Shown here: positions 26,001 to 39,300 of the stretch, in pieces | Position numbering within the stretch: the first letter of the stretch is position 1 | Layout of the letters: the number at the start of each line of letters is the position of its first letter | From: Cololabis saira | Lineage: Eukaryota > Chordata > Actinopteri > Beloniformes > Belonidae | Assembly: GCF_033807715.1 (NCBI RefSeq) | Contig: NC_084587.1 | Location: 17,342,017 to 17,406,016, forward strand | Length of the DNA: 64,000 bases | Direction of reading: 5' to 3' | Translations under genes and position numbers: made by a program | The notes under the pieces: generated by a model | Database searches by the model: none | Seen by the model: the letters and a program-made list of their open reading frames with translations, nothing else | What the model was told of the DNA's origin: nothing

Positions 26001-29000
26001 CAGCTAAAGAACATATTGCGGATTAACGGACTGATGTCTCAACAGAAACTTAAACATTTGTCCATGCTTTTTTCTTCAGTAGACTGGACTACTGTAACAC
26101 TGTTCTCACGAGTCTCCCTAAAAAGTCAAACAAACAGCTGCAGTTAGTGCAGAACGCTGCTGCCTGAGCCCTCACTAAGACCAAGAGAGTGGACCATATA
26201 ACTCCAGTTCTTAGATCTTTACACTGGCTTCCTCTCTGTCACAGTCTGAATGGTCCAGGGCCAAAATACATCTCTGATCTCCTGGTTCTGTCACATTTTC
26301 AACAATAATGAAACTAAGTCACAGGACTACAGTGATCACCATGGCAGAAAAATAAAGATGGAAAAAAGAATGGGAGTGTCCAAGAAGGAGACTGAACAAC
26401 AATGTTGTAAAAGTAATTTCACCTCCATGCCTCAAGGAGGAACTGCTGAGCTAAAGGAATGGTACAAATTCTTCTGGGATACTGTAATATAAGGCAGTTT
26501 TATATTTAATATAGTCGACTATATATCCCTTTATGATAACTGCTTCAATAAACCAATTACTCAGAGAACCTGTCTTTTAATTTGGCCTCCTATACCTGAA
26601 TGGGATAGTTCAGTAATGACTGCCTGGACTGTCGTGTATGGTCTCAAGGTTTGCCGCCTACAGGTGCAAGCTACTGTATAATAGAACAGTTTCTGATCAA
26701 TCAATATGTTATCATGCACAACATTCCGATTTAACTCAAAAATGACCAAATTCTGAACAAAGCAGAGCCATGTCAAGAGCATTTTCTGATCACCTTAAAG
26801 CAAATAAGGCCATAATCAGCGTAAACAATAATAACATTAAGCTAAGTGGAATACGCCAATATTAGTTGTATTATGTAGACAAGTATCCACCGTAATTACA
26901 TCATTACATTCTAGAGTATTGGCCTCATTTTGCTATGCACAGCACAGCATTACAGAACATCTCCTATACTTCATAAGAGTCAATGCAGAGCAGGATGCCT
27001 GCGGGAAAAAAAAGCATAAGATATACTTTTGGGGGCGAGGGAGAAACCAGAGTAATGGACCTTGTTCTGAGAGATATGGAGGTAATTAAGGCTGTGTATG
27101 TGTGCACACATCGTTAGGTGGGCATAAGTCATTAAACAGACCGTGCTCTTTAACATATAAGCAGGAATATGAATGGACTATCATATTTGCAACTCATGCA
27201 GGCACCATAATCGGCACATTGTTGTTTATAGCCGCACTAGTCCTGCGCATCTAAAGGTTCATTTCTAAGTAGTAGCATACAGGGAACTGCGAAGGCGTCC
27301 AAATTGTTTCATGATGACTACGCTTCAAGATTCTTCTTTCTTTTTGTGCTTCGTGCCTGCAGAATGTTCTAGCTCTATAACTCTAATTCCACATCTGTCT
27401 TTATTTATTTATTCAAGGTCATATATCTGTTTCCTCGTCTCAGAACAGTTTGCTGACTAAAATCATTTTGCATCGCTCCATGAAAAAAAAAATTAGGAAA
27501 CGGTCTATCTCTCTGGCAGTCTGTTTCTCCAGTAGCTGTTCAAAAGGCGTCATAATCAAACAGCTGGGTCAGGAGGAAAAATAGCATAGAACTTTGGCTG
27601 AAAAATAAATGCGCTATAGAAACATTACTTTGCTGAGCTCTTATCATAATCTGTATAACGCACCATTCAGTGTCACTTCCAAAAATTTCCAGCTCGGAGG
27701 AACATGTGCCTGCTTCTGAGCTAATCCATCAGAGGGAATTATTAAGTCGCCACGACATGCAAGGGGCTTTTGCTTGTAGTCATGTGCAGAAGTTAGCATC
27801 CTCTGGCTAAATCCTAGAATTTTTAATGTGTAATAATATACATATAAAAAACAAACAAACAAAAAACATCTGATCGTAGTCGGTCTTTGCGAGACCAAAA
27901 ATAAAAAATGGCTCTTGATTCAACAGTTCGTAATAAGGCTCATAAAGAGACATTTTGGATCATTCTTTACAACATTAATTCAGTTTCCACATTCCAAGGT
28001 TTTTAGAAATGTACTCATGCACAGCTTCATCAAACCTGTAATTTATTTGGTTTATTTTCCCCAACCATCCAATGTGGATTTGCTGCTATGCTCTGGATCA
28101 TTGAGCTGTTGCACAAGCGAATTTTGAAGCCATAGCTGGTGGACAGATGTCTCATATGCCTCTCGAGTGCTCTGATCTACAGAGGAGAGCGGGTTCCATG
28201 GCTGCGCAAACAAGCCCAACCTTTCCACCGTGCTATGAGATATTGCTGCTGAAATGTTGTGTTGGGTTTTAGGAAAACACGGACATTGAGAAAAGGCCTC
28301 CTGATGACGATCCTTCCAAAAGAGAAGTGCTTGTTCAGTCTTGCTCTAAATATGCAATATGGGATTTAATATCTACTATTCTCAGTATGGCCCAGATGCT
28401 CTGAAATAGACCTCCTTGGGATTTTTTCTTGAATTGCCTTAATAAGTCCATTGCTTATATCTCTCTCTTTAGGCATTGTGTTAACACACTTTAATGATAC
28501 AGCCCGTCAAACTTCCTAAATATCAGCCTTTATAGGAACATGCAAACTAGCTCACTGTTAGTTCATCAAGGGTTGATGATCAGCAGCACCTGACTGACTC
28601 TTACCCTCTGGAATGCTCTGGAAACAGTGGGGTACTTAGTGTTGCCCATATTTTTTCCCTTTTACGTTGAGTTTAAGTTAAATAAATGGAAGCTCAGTGA
28701 TAAAAATATGTAAGTTGTTTATCTATTTGCATTTGCCTCACACTATGACTCACAGCGATCAGATGATTGTAATGATGTTTTTTTCAGTGGCAATCAACAT
28801 TTACGCTAATCTTATTCAGCCTGTTGGTGTAGTGCCATGGCACAGGTGTGTGAGCATGCACGAGCGTGTCTCACCATAATGATGAGGGTAGCAGGTCCTA
28901 TGAAGCTCCAAATGAAGTACGTATCCAGTCGCAGCCAACACCTAAATACAGAAGAGGCAGAGAGAGAGAGAGAGAGAGAGAGAGGAGACATAGACATCAT

Positions 29001-32000
29001 GCATCAGAAACAAGGGGTGTAAAATAAAACAGGAGAAGGATTAAAAACATGCTCCAGTCTCAGATGAATGTAGGCTCGCAAAGATTTAGCATCAGAGAGG
29101 ACAAGACATGCATCACACGCGCACACACAGGAGAGGAGGTGGGGGGAAAAAATAGAACATTATATGACACACAGTATATCAAATGCCTCCTGACAAAAGG
29201 GAGGATAAAGGAATTGGGGTGGATGAAAAAGTGAAAGAGGTGAAGAACAGTAAGAAAGGTGTTACAGGTTGGAGGAAAATAGACGATACCTGCGTCTCAA
29301 ACATACATCACACGGAGATGGGGAGACAGCAAGAGATGAGCAACTGTGATAAATAAACCTTTACTTCCCCCTCAGGGCACAGATATATGACACGGCCACA
29401 TCCTGTGGTCGCAAAATATGACATGACCGAGATCATTTGAATACTGAGTTATGGATGCCAGACCTCACGAGGCTATTTATGGAGTCTGAGAATAGCTGGG
29501 AAGTTAAAGGAGAAAGGAGAGATGCGCACGCACACACATGCACACGCACACGCACACACATAATAATTTATGCACACAAAGATCCACATAAGGCATGCAA
29601 GAATACGCAGACACGCCCCACCTTCCTGACCCCAAGGTTAGCTTTGCTGGAAAAAGATATACTGGCGCACGCTAAATTACATTACACTGAAACATCTTCA
29701 CTCAATGGCAGCAAGCGGGGGGGGGGAGGAAAATAAATAAATAATAAATAATAACGGCACGTCCTGGAGTGCCCTCCACTGAGGTCAGGCCCAATTGGTT
29801 GCAGAGAAAGGTGTCAGAGAGAAACCGTTGGAGCAAAAATGGCCAACTGATTCATGACCAGCTGCTTCTGAATTATTAATCTTTCAATTTCCAACACATT
29901 AGCAAGTCCTCCATTATGGGTCCCTGACTGTGTCACGGTATCCTCCATTAGGGCTCCTTTGCTCAGTCACAGCCACCTTCATTATGAGACATGAATGAGC
30001 CTCGGTGCCACTGGCTAACACGGGGCAGAGCTGCGTGACAAGGTGACACAGCAGGGGCTGCGGATGATACTTTCTGAAGTTTCGCCTCAACGTGTTGTGT
30101 CAAAAATATTAAGCAGTGTAATTTTCAAAGCTGCACTAATAAATAAGTCATACAAGCCATTGCTTTCAATAAGTTTTGCGGTGAAAATAGTTTGGTTAAT
30201 TACTGTTCACAACACTGAGAGCCATGGGGCATGACTAGCAAAGAAAATCATTTTATGATGCAAATCTTTTACACATAATATGTGTGATAGTCTTTGCTCC
30301 ATTCTCCTGAAACATTTATCTCTCGTTTTCCCATTTTAAACCTACGATCTCAAGACTTCTCGCTAATGGCGCCTGGTGTGATTATTCATCCATTCAGACG
30401 CTCATGTTTTAATGACTGCCTCGCAATGAAATTTTGATCTCGCCCGGCAATCGAATTGGTACGACTTAATAGTTAAGAACAGCTAAGTTCAACCTCTTTT
30501 TCTACGAGACGACTTGGAAGTCGTGGAAATGTGAGGTTTCTGAATTACAAAAGGTTACAGAAGCAGCGGAAAATGTGAGCGTTTGAGCCTGTGAATCATT
30601 TAATGTGTCATTCTTTTTATGTTTTAGTTCTTCGTTTTGCGGGTTGAGGGAGACGATTGTTAAGTCTTTAAAAGCGAGATCCGCTTCGTTAATGTCATAC
30701 TTCCTTTTTAATTCAGCCACATAATGGAGGGCAGGTCACAAGCACGTTCAGGGCAGCATTTTATGCGCATAATGCATTGGACATATGGGCCAAGCGAGAA
30801 TAAAGATGGAGGATGAACAGCGCGGATGGGTCACTCCTGTGAAAATGTGTATCGTGCTCCCTGCTGCTCGTTCGGAGGCTACCGTTATTGTATACGCTTC
30901 ATATGAATGAGTTGCTGGCTGCCTTTTCACATTGCCACGCGGCGTCTGGGGTTGGACAAGTCTGGCATGTCTTGATGCATGACCTTGTCAGGCTTCATCC
31001 TTTACAGCTATGCGTTATCTCAACAGATGCCAGCTTTATTTCAGGAGCTATATGAATCGCTGGACAGCCGAGCTGGCTGCTTAGTCAACCCCTTTTTTCC
31101 CAGAGTCTGCTCCACCGTACGCCGGCCCTTGTTATCCCGCCTGTTAAATCTCTCCATATTCACACTTTGTCGCTGCCTCAGTCGTGTGGCGCTTCCTCTC
31201 CGACTCGTCCCCAGAAATCCCCCCCCTTTTTCCGCTCCTCTCCTCTCAGCCTCTCCGTATTAACTCTTGAAAAGTGCCAAAGCCTGTAGAGTCAACTGTG
31301 GCAGCCGCAGCCAAAACTACAGCGAGCATTCCAGCTTCTCACCCCTCCGCCGCCTCCCACTCCTTCGCTCTCCTGCCCCAGCATCCCATCCATCCTCCCT
31401 TCAACCCCCGCCCTCCTTACACTCGGTCGGTGCCGTAGCTTCTGTAGTCCACTGCAGCAGAGACAGCCACTATGACAGCAGGCACTCCATATCCTGCCAT
31501 GTAGAAGTACTTAGTCCTGGAGTGTTCGCTCTCAAACACCTCCACCAGCATGATGTAGAGCTGTACCCCTTCCAGGAACATCCAGGTGAACGCTGCCAGA
31601 AAGAAGAAGTGGAGCAAGGCCGCGAACACCGCGCAGACAATCTGGCGAGACAAAAGCAAAAAAAAGACTGAGTTACACCAACAGTCAAACTGCAAACATG
31701 AATCCTCAAGAAATATGTAGCAGAGTCCCTCCTTCACACCTCCCTTATTGTGCCCAACCCCAAAAGGATAAATGGCAAAAATATAAATGGCACGTTTATT
31801 GCTGCCGCCTGCGCAGATTGACCACTTTTCAGACAGAGGCAGAAAAACATCTTGGAAGGGAGCTGACAAAAGGATGGGAGCCGGACTGGTTGAGGAGGGA
31901 GAATTACTTGGCAACGCTGTTAAAAATACAATATGATATTTGTCAATGCCAAGGATGGGGAAAATAAAAGAAATTGCAGTATAAATGAGTCAGCAGCTTT

Positions 32001-35000
32001 GAACTAAAGAGACAAAAGCACACACACAATTTGAGATGTTTCAAAGCCTGGAAAAGTCCAGAGGTTTGGTTTGGGCCCGTAACAACAGGAAAAAGGTTTT
32101 TTATTAAAGGTGAAGGTTACATTTTTTTTTCACCAAGCACATTTAAAAACAAGGTTGAATATCAAGCATAACAAACAAATAGAGATATTATTAACAATAC
32201 AGAGTTATAGTAAAGCAAATGTTAGATACATTTATTAGTACAGAATACTGGTTCTTATGCTATGAAATACTCAAATGATAATTTAAGAGTATCAAGTTTA
32301 TCCCAGTTTTCCTTTTTTTGTTCCAACTCTGCCGTCTGCCCTGTTTTCCTGTCTCCATGCTGCCGTTGAACCGTCACGAGCGCTTGACCGCACTGAGATC
32401 CACAATATACTGAAAGGAATCCACTAATGATGTTAGATGTGAACGAAACGAAATTAGTCATGTGATATTGCCTAAACACCGCTGACACCAGCTACAATCC
32501 CACTTTGATGGGTATAAACATTCCCGTGACACTGTATGGAATAAGGCGCGTATAGAAAAAGAATGAATTAATGAAACAAATAGACATTTTGTTGCAAAAT
32601 AAAATGAAATAAAATCCGGCTCTGCAGTCAAATCTGCCCCAACTGTCCTCTGACAGCAGACTCCAGACTCCAACAGACTTCCATGAACCTGAGCAGGACG
32701 AATCGGGGCACAGATAATGGATGGATGATGAAAATCAGTACAAACCATGTACAAATCATGTACATACATGGTGGGCAGAGACTGAGCCGCCATTCAATAT
32801 CCGGGGTGCAGAGATGCTCCTTCATAATTAAATGGCCTGGGTAACACCATGCATTGTTAAAGGGAAAGTTCCGTTTTTTACAACCTGGACCTTATTTCTG
32901 GCATTTTTTATGGTCGTATACTCACCCAGAAAAGTTTGGTGTCATTTGGAGTCATTCGGAAGATATTAGGAGTTTTGTGCGAGCCGCTTCTCCATATAAT
33001 GGTAGCGAATGGGGGCACAGCGGGACACAGACGATGCAGCGTCTAAATAACACATTATTGCCACGAAACTCGTTCATTTCTTTTATGAATCACTAGCTCT
33101 GCTTCTGTGCATCTTCCAGGACCTGTTGTCTACATCCAGGGCTGTGTGTGTAACAAGGAAATCAGTTTGTAAACAAGACCTCTGAACTCATGACGTAATC
33201 TCTGTGCGCGCATCCCAGACACAGCTCTGTGTACAGCTGGAGTTCGCTACTGTTAGTTTACTGTTAGTTATTTGAAACATGTCTGAATATTTGTCAAATT
33301 CTGAGGTTGTGGACGACGACTTTGAATATGATGGACGTCCTTACCGTTTTGAGCCAGAGTATACGTTAGCAAAGTCTAGCTGTACCTGTCTGGGATTCGC
33401 GCACAGAGATGACATCATGCAGGTCAGAGGTCTTGTTTACAAACTGATTTCCTTGTTACACACACAGCCCCGGATGTAGACAACAGGTCCTGGAAGATGC
33501 CCAGAAGTAGATCTAGTGATTCATAAAAGAAATGAACGAGTTTCGCGGCAATAATGTGTTATTTAGACGCTGCATCGTCTGTGTCCCGCTGTGCCCCCAT
33601 TATCTACCATTATATGGAGAAGCGGCTCGCACAAAACTCTTAATATCTTCCGAAGGACTCCAAATGACACCAAACTTTTCTGGGTGAGTATACGACCATA
33701 GAAAATGCCAGAAATAAGGTCCAGGTTGTAAAAAACGAAACTTTCCCTTTAACCATCCCTCCCACCCCTTCTGCTTTACCCGTTCTGCTGTTTGTGCGTC
33801 TCTCCACCTGGATTTAGAGGATGGAGTCTAGATTGTACCTTGCAGCCAAACCAAAACCACATTGATGTGATGCTTTTAAACACAAGGAAAGGAAAGAATG
33901 AGAGGGGAGACTTGGTCAATCAAGTTCTCAGCAATTTTCTAATCGAAGCAGTCACTCTTTAATCACTGAAAGGAGGAACTCATAGACACACCTCTATATT
34001 GAAGGAGTTTGCAGTCAGAGGCAATTACCTAATGTCTGAGAGACAAGGAGTTTAGGGGCCAAGGGAGCCACTCATTTCCATTTCTAATGATGACACAGTG
34101 ATGCTTTCACACACGGGCTAAAACATGCACACATGCACACACACACATACACACACCTGTAAAAAAAGAAAAAAAAGTGGCTACTTATGCAAAAGTCATT
34201 AAGTTTTCCTTCTGGAATAACTGGCCTAACCGGCTGCGAGCTAAGTGACGCTGAAGAAGTTAATGGAGGTCAAAAATAGTCACCAGTAATTAACAGCAGA
34301 ATGGAAAACGCAAATAAATACAAACAAACATGATTGTTACTCGCAAACAAACTGAAAGAGAGACGCGTGACAGTCCCATCCAATTGTCTCATTTGCGACA
34401 AGATTACTTTTTGTTTCTGTCTGTAAATGCCCAGCAGAACATAAATACGTGGTCCACATGAGGCAAGAGCCTGCAGCAATATTTGTGCATTGTGGAGAGA
34501 TGAGGAGACGGTCTTCCGCGCTCCCTCCCCACACGACATACGACTCATAATGACTCAAACAGAAAAAACAAAACAAATGTATGCGTTAGGTCAGATAGAC
34601 TTTATCTTATCTGTGTGATTATAACCCCACCCATAACAAGAGCTTACACCCCAGAGAAGTTTAAGTCCTAACAGTTGGCTGTTATATTAATGTAGACCAT
34701 ATAAAGTGCATAATGCAGGATGGTCAGAGTGTCGGCTCTGTGGTTGACATCCCTGAAGCTTCACCGCGGTGGTTTTGGTGTCATGTAAAACTCGCTTCAC
34801 AAACTGGAGCATAGTTTAAGAGCCCTCGACGCTATTGGAGACTACGCTACTCGCAACAGATGTGACAAGGACCAGCGCATTTAATTTGTTGTTCTGTAAA
34901 AGCAAATCTCTGCTCCAAACGCACAATAGCACACAGTTGGCCCATAACAGGCATAATATGACTCAAACTGCATGTCTTTACAAAAAAACACGGCCAATTA

Positions 35001-36288
35001 GACATTAATTAGAGCATCACATGGAGCTCCACTCGACAAAAAACTTGCAATATACAGGATATCACTTCTAATTGCTATGCCCACAGGAATGCAGCAGGAG
35101 CAGAAGGAGGCTTTTTCTCTTCTTCTTTTGTTTTACATGAATTCATGGCTGATTCTAATTATTGAATTGTTGCATCATATTTAAAGTCAATTCATACACT
35201 GATGCTGCTCCAGGAGGAGTGTGTGCATTGAACTTTAATCATGCTAAAAAGGTGCAGACTCTTATAAAAAGGAAGAATGGTGTTAAAGGCGGCTTGGTGG
35301 TTCACAGCTAGAAGGTTCCTGGTTCAAATCCTGCTCTTTTGTGTGGAGTTTGCATGTTCTCCCTGCGCTTGCTTGGGTTTCCTCCCACAATCCAATAACC
35401 TGCATGTCAGGTCAACTGGGGACTCTAAATGGCCTGTGGGCGTGTCTACATGAGGCCTGGTGATGGAGCGGTGACCTATCCAGGGGGTACCCAGCAGATT
35501 CCTGTGACCTTGAATAGGAATAAGAAGGTGTAGATGATGCAGAGGCGGAGTGGTGTCAAATAAAACACGCTTTTCGACTTAACCTCTCCTGGTATCTTGT
35601 TGAAATGTCTGAATCGTTTACCCGCAGGTTTATGTAATGTCGATGTACACGTTGGAGTACGTTGGTGATGTTTTAAATGGAAAATTGTCCTGATTCTGCT
35701 AACCTTGAGTCTGACATTCTGTGAACTCGATGTGTGTGTTGTATAAGATGACTGTGTTGCTTGTGGGACTGCGCCGTGGTGCGTCTGGTGGGACTGTTGT
35801 CATTGACTACAATGGCTGCATCCCAAAGGCAGATGTCTGCAGAACCTTTAGGCTTTACTGGACTCCTGTTTGGTAATGACAAACATTTGGTCTTTAATAT
35901 TTTATTTTAATATTTCTCATGTTCATGTTGTTTTTAGATTATTGTGTAAATTGAGAAGTGCAAAATAAGCAGACTGACTGTCACAAAAACTGTCAAGACG
36001 ATGCCATCTTGAGGGCAGTCAAGATGGCATCCTCGTCTTCTTGTGGCGCCTTTTTCACCTTCGTAATATTGTTAAAAATAGAAACATTCAGTCTCAGATT
36101 GACAGAAAAAAACTGATCCATGCATTGAAAAAGAGAGAGTGGATGGAGATGCAGCCAGCCTCTAGTGGCCAGTTGAAGAACTGCAACAAATCTTAGTTCC
36201 ACATGGACCTCAATGCGGAAGTTAGATGGTTTGGGCATGGTTCTGCCAAGAGTCTTCCTGTTAAAGTTTTTCTTTATAATTTTGTTGG

Positions 36289-36363
<75 letters not shown>

Positions 36364-39300
36364 TTTTTTTGTATATGTATAATTTATAATAAATTGGAAT
36401 CATTTGGAATGAGCTGAGCCTTTGTGTTGAAGTGCCTTGGGATGACATTTGTCAGGATTTGGCTTTAACTGAAGTGGTGTTAAAGGTGGTTAATGAAATG
36501 CGTCACTACCTTAACAAGAGGGACCCACATGCCTAATATTTCGTACCTTTTTACCTGAAAAAAACATTTACTGCTTTGTCAAGGTATTCAAAGAAAGAGG
36601 TTCAACTGCTGAGGAAAGCAAACCTCACAATGTCCAAGAGCCACCACCACCCGCGCAGAGCTTTTCCACCAGTAGCAGCTGGTGGGTACGAAGCCCTTTA
36701 CAAGCACAACCAAGTGGAGACTGGTGTCAAGAGAGGTAGTAAAGAAGCCTTATCTTTCCAAGAAAAACATCCAAAACGGACTAAACTTTTACAGAAAATA
36801 TAGTAATTGGATAGTAAGACTGATGCAACAATATTTTCTTCGGTGAAGCCCTCTTGCAGTTGTTTGGGAAATCTGGTAAATCTATTGTCCCAATAAGAGA
36901 AGGGGAACACCAGGATGGCTTCTGTATTGTTTTGTCAAGGAAACGTTGTGAGACCAACGCTGATTGAGAATGCTTCTTCTCTGAGGGACTGGGTTTCCTC
37001 ACAATTCTGCCTAAAGCCACTGCCATGAATAATGAATGGTATCAAAATGTCTTCAAAGAAGGGCACTCAACCAAGCTACAGCTCACTTGGATGAACAAGG
37101 AACCCCATGTGTCTACCGTCCAGCCGATCCAGGTTCGACCCCTGGGCTCCTGTCTTCCTCTGTCTCTGCTCCCACTTCCTGCCATTCCATTAACAATGAA
37201 GGCCATTGGAGTCACAAATTTGTTAAAAAAACACTCATTAAAAAGACAAAAGGAAAAAGAGCAGTTTGTCCCATTATTCCTGGAGAACTTTAGTGGCGAA
37301 AAGACATTTAAAATTTGGATCTGTGGTCAAGAAACTCCCCCTTTTAAATCGCCAATTGAGAAACTTTGGTCCGTCCTCAAGAGTCGACAGAAAAGCAGAA
37401 AAATACAAACAGAGATCAGCCGACGGCACTAAAACAACAAGAATGCATCTCCATCGGTAAAGATTTGGTCCAGAGAATGATTTCCAGGATGGCAGAGCAA
37501 ATTACAAAGAGTTTACAGCAAAAGGATCGACAAAGTAAAAACTAGCTTTGAATAAATCTGATGCGTTTGCCAAAAAAGGCCTTTTTAACTTATAAAATGC
37601 TTACATATATTCTTCAGTACACCATGGACGCAGAGAAAACATGATCCAAAAATGCTAAAACAGCAAAGACTGCAGGAACCAGCATTTGTATAGCTGCCAA
37701 AACTCTTGACAACAACTATATTAAATAACTGCTTGCATAGCAAAAACCTTTAAGAACACCACTTTGCCACGACCAATATTTGGAAAAAAAACTATTCTAA
37801 AGTAAGTCCACTTTCAATCAAGCAAAGCAGTCGGCATTTAACTTGTATTTCCTTTAAACTATTTATTCTCTTTAGCAGAGACGCATGCAGACGGAGGTTT
37901 CAGATTAACTGCAACAACACTCAAATGCAGATTGAACACCACAAATCTGTCTCAGGTTGTATTTTACTTTGCAGAAAAGGTTAATTTACCACCCTCCACA
38001 ACACCAAAAGGGCTTTGTGGGATAAGAGAGCGAGACTGCGGCTGCTTTTGCCTGAAGAAAACTGCGATGACATAATCTAATCTAACATATAAACTTTAAT
38101 AGATTATGTAGCAGGTCTTTTCAAGTGCACTTTGCATAGTAAATTACTTTTGTGATGCATAGGAATGGATTTCAAACAGGCAAATTAAGGGCTTTGGCCT
38201 CTATATGCCAATATTTATCAGTTAAATAGTTGTCCTGCATGAATGGCCAAATAGCGTCACTCTGTCAGGGTCAACTGTGCTTTTTGAATTGGCTGCAAAT
38301 TGTATTGCAGTTACTGTGATGGTGTTTTGCTCAGTATGATAATTATGGGTTGAGCAAAGGCAAATCCAGTGAATCTCTTTGTAATTGATGAGAGGAAAGT
38401 TGCGGTACCAATAATTCAGGTTAGTGTGAGGAAAAAATCACACGGTGGGTTTAACAGACGTGCAGAGAACTGGTTTGTTTTTGACTTTTTACAGAAACAT
38501 TGCGATTCAAATGTGCTGTTAATTGAACTTTAATGTGGTCAACCACTGACAGAAATATACTAGCATCATCTGCAAAAAGTAGCACCCAATCTCTTAATGA
38601 TAATAATAAAACATAACAAAATCATCTGATCTTGTCATCCTGTCATTGGTCTTAATCTTAGGCTCAGATGAACAACATATCTTTTTTGTCAACATTTATT
38701 TCAGAAAAATGAAGCTAAAAATGAAAAGAAAAGTCCAGAAGGCAACGCTAAGTACCCCCTAATTGATTCTATAAGATTTAAAAACCTCATTTAACTAAAG
38801 GAATGTTGTCAACAAGAACGGGTCACAACTCCTCCGCAACCAGGTGAGCAAAAGATAAATGCTGTGTAGGAAATGTTCACATTGAGCTTTTGCTGCTAAA
38901 GAAGGATGTACAAGGTACAGAATCATGGGCAAACTTTGGATTTCCCACATTATTATTTTCCTTCCGGATTTATTTTTAATGAATAAATAATGACATAGGG
39001 GGGAAAAAAACTCTATGATGTTGTTCGTCTGACGTTGCATTTGCTCAATAATCAGACTAACTGTGATCATATGATGTTTTTATGTTTTTAGACCAAAAAA
39101 AAGCGAATTCCCTCCTTACCGGCTGATCAGCTTTGTTGATCCCGACCAGAAACAGCGACTCTGCGATGAACAGGCTGATGCAGAGGTTTTTGTGAATGGT
39201 GTTGCGGTCGCTCTGCAGCCCTCTGAAGAAGCAGAAGGTGAAGATGCAGATGAGCAGGCAAACCAGCGACAACAGGATCCCCACCCAGGTGATGACGTCC

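Larger units (their letters stand above)
24856..28874 (-). other. adgrl3: adgrl3 intron 7
   Basis: 4-kb intron containing an L2-like ORF2 relic (25050-26300) and a Tc1-like relic (28045-28665); the remaining 1.7 kb is unique AT-rich sequence. Confidence 0.8.
28942..31420 (-). other. adgrl3: adgrl3 intron 6
   Basis: 2.5-kb intron. (GA)n beside the exon 7 acceptor, CA-rich tract at 29524-29559, and a non-repetitive stretch 29790-30040 that looks unlike repeats. No exon seen. Confidence 0.75.
31642..39119 (-). other. adgrl3: adgrl3 intron 5
   Basis: 7.5-kb intron, the longest complete one, crowded with insertions: the long inverted-repeat element (32857-33752), a SINE (35283-35560), a (TA)n array (36291-36361) and a degenerate transposon (36420-37620). 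37620-39119 shows nothing recognised apart from a lone CTAAGTACCCCC transposon-end motif near 38750. Confidence 0.8.

Noticed and set aside
35315..35335. tRNA B-box-like GGTTCAAATCC as a tRNA gene
   Set aside because: No cloverleaf around it; the surrounding sequence is a degenerate SINE.
36291..36361. TA array as a CRISPR or tandem gene-regulatory array
   Set aside because: It is a plain dinucleotide microsatellite without spacers.
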